Source of the DNA: Flaccisagitta enflata
Lineage: Eukaryota; Chaetognatha; Sagittoidea; Aphragmophora
Assembly: GCA_965153355.1 (NCBI GenBank)
Contig: OZ231128.1
Span: 5,828,001-5,892,000 of the forward strand
Length of the DNA stretch: 64,000 bases
Reading direction: 5' to 3'
The notes under the pieces were generated by a model. The model saw only the letters and a program-made list of their open reading frames with translations, was not told the origin of the DNA and did no database searches. Below are positions 62,905 to 64,000 of this stretch, in pieces (the first letter of the stretch is position 1; every line of letters starts with the position of its first letter). A program made the position numbers and the translations under genes.

Positions 62905-64000
62905 TATCGGACCCCATTTGTTGTTGTCTTTATGGGCTATCCGCCGATTTTAAAAAGGCCTTTTAAATTGTGCTTTTGTTTATTAATCGCAAAATGAATT
63001 CATTCATTCATTCAAATACAGAATGAAATATTTTTTCCTTGTGATCATCAATTTAGATGCAAAAACAGTTTCACAACAATATACAATTTAGGGGCTAATC
63101 GATGATTTTGAAGAAGCGGAAAAAGAATAAAATTTAGAAAAAAAATCTGATCAAAATACCTTCTTTGTACCCCCTCTGTGATACTTGGAAATGAAATTAA
63201 AATGTAAAAGAAAGTTTTCTTTTGTTTCTCTGCAAAAACAAGAGAATGATAGGCATGCAAATTAATGGCGAGACGGAGGTGGATAGAAAAAAAAAGGATC
63301 AAGCCAGAATTGATTGTATCAATGTATTTTTTCCTCATATTTCAGTTAGGGTACAGAAATATTGTAATTTGATCTTTTGCCCCATTGACTCTGCAGATCA
63401 AAGAAGTGCCAAAGAAGAGGTCTAGTCGAGAGACACGCTGTACTTATGAATGTTCCTTGTTGTAGAATGACTTGAAATTGAATCATTACCATCTACGCTC
63501 GCAAAGGGCCCAGCATTCGTGCTCATGAAATTTTTCCATTTTGCCAATTGTATGTAGTATATCCTTCGTTCGCTTTTTTACGACTGTGTGCCTTATTGTT
63601 TTTCTAATTTCGATATTCAATATTACCTAATCGTATTGAAGCGTATTTACTTTGCCTCTTTCAAACAAGGCCAACACCTACACTACCATGGAAAAAAATT
63701 ATATATATGATATATACAACCGCAAGATGATATAATTTACTGACAGAATATCTATTCAATCACTAAACTGAATGAGTTTGTATGTCAGTTGACTTGTTCT
63801 TTAACTGAACATCCTTATGAAAAGTTTTGAACTTAATTTTCGGAGTCATTTCAAGTTATTGTGTGTGATCTTGTCTTATCATTTATGTGTAAATTTTGTG
63901 TTTTGGAACTGTGTTTATAGTTTGAGATGCCATTTCCAAATGATTGAAGATACACGAACCAGGTTGCACTCATCTTTTAGATTTTTTTATGTAGATTATT
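62905..64000. other. AT-rich DNA with one HINE-like 5' end
   Basis: No gene recognised. CAAGGCCAACACCTACAC at about 63666 is a HINE-like 5' end without the rest of the element. Confidence 0.5.

Overview
The window looks like gene-poor, repeat-choked DNA from an invertebrate animal. The evidence is spliced exons of an ADAM/reprolysin-type gene, a tandem C2H2 zinc-finger gene, a BEL/Pao LTR element (an animal-restricted superfamily), non-LTR reverse transcriptase remnants, many MITEs and very long microsatellites. I cannot name the species. Nothing bacterial or plasmid-like is present; functions below rest on motif recognition by eye.

Layout. 0-15.6 kb (+): 3' part of an ADAM-like gene whose exons (269-549, 1066-1196, 2109-2142, 3338-3500, 4249-4841, 5739-5870, 9052-9174/9188, probably 13513-13613 and 15353-15556) keep reading phase and carry the end of a metalloprotease domain, a disintegrin domain and a cysteine-rich domain with a very large acidic/Ser-rich insertion. 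Its introns are full of microsatellites, hAT-like MITEs and two other repeat families. 16.0-17.1 kb (-): a divergent seven-helix receptor-like gene broken in frame at a T7 run. 19.6-26.7 kb: a TTAA-flanked transposon containing a young non-autonomous BEL/Pao element (481-bp LTRs, one difference seen, 5-bp target duplication) whose 1140-codon ORF lacks reverse transcriptase, RNase H and the integrase core. 28.4-29.0 and 59.2-59.8 kb: decayed non-LTR reverse transcriptases. 34.8-40.1 kb: a duplicated segment whose second copy carries two clean insertions. 52-56.4 kb: a 4.4-kb inverted repeat of ~500-bp units. 60.6-62.1 kb (+): a 16-finger C2H2 gene, the best intact gene here.

The most distinctive content is a set of about 35 short elements that I interpret as non-autonomous Helentron/HINE (DINE-1-like) elements: 5' CAAGGCC-type end, subterminal repeat, internal GTCY-type tetranucleotide microsatellite, 3' palindrome followed by TAAAA. 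Between subfamilies the subterminal repeat and the 3' palindrome change together (GTCGCGTGC, GTCGCGGAC, GTTGCGGAC, GATGCGTCC, AGTGCG), a covariation pattern that looks functional. Other families are a GCAGCGGCC family with a 21-bp minisatellite core, hAT-like MITEs with 8-bp duplications, several TA-target MITEs, a GAGCGAGC-rich family, and a TTAA family with a covarying hairpin. Mobile DNA and simple repeats explain most of the window.
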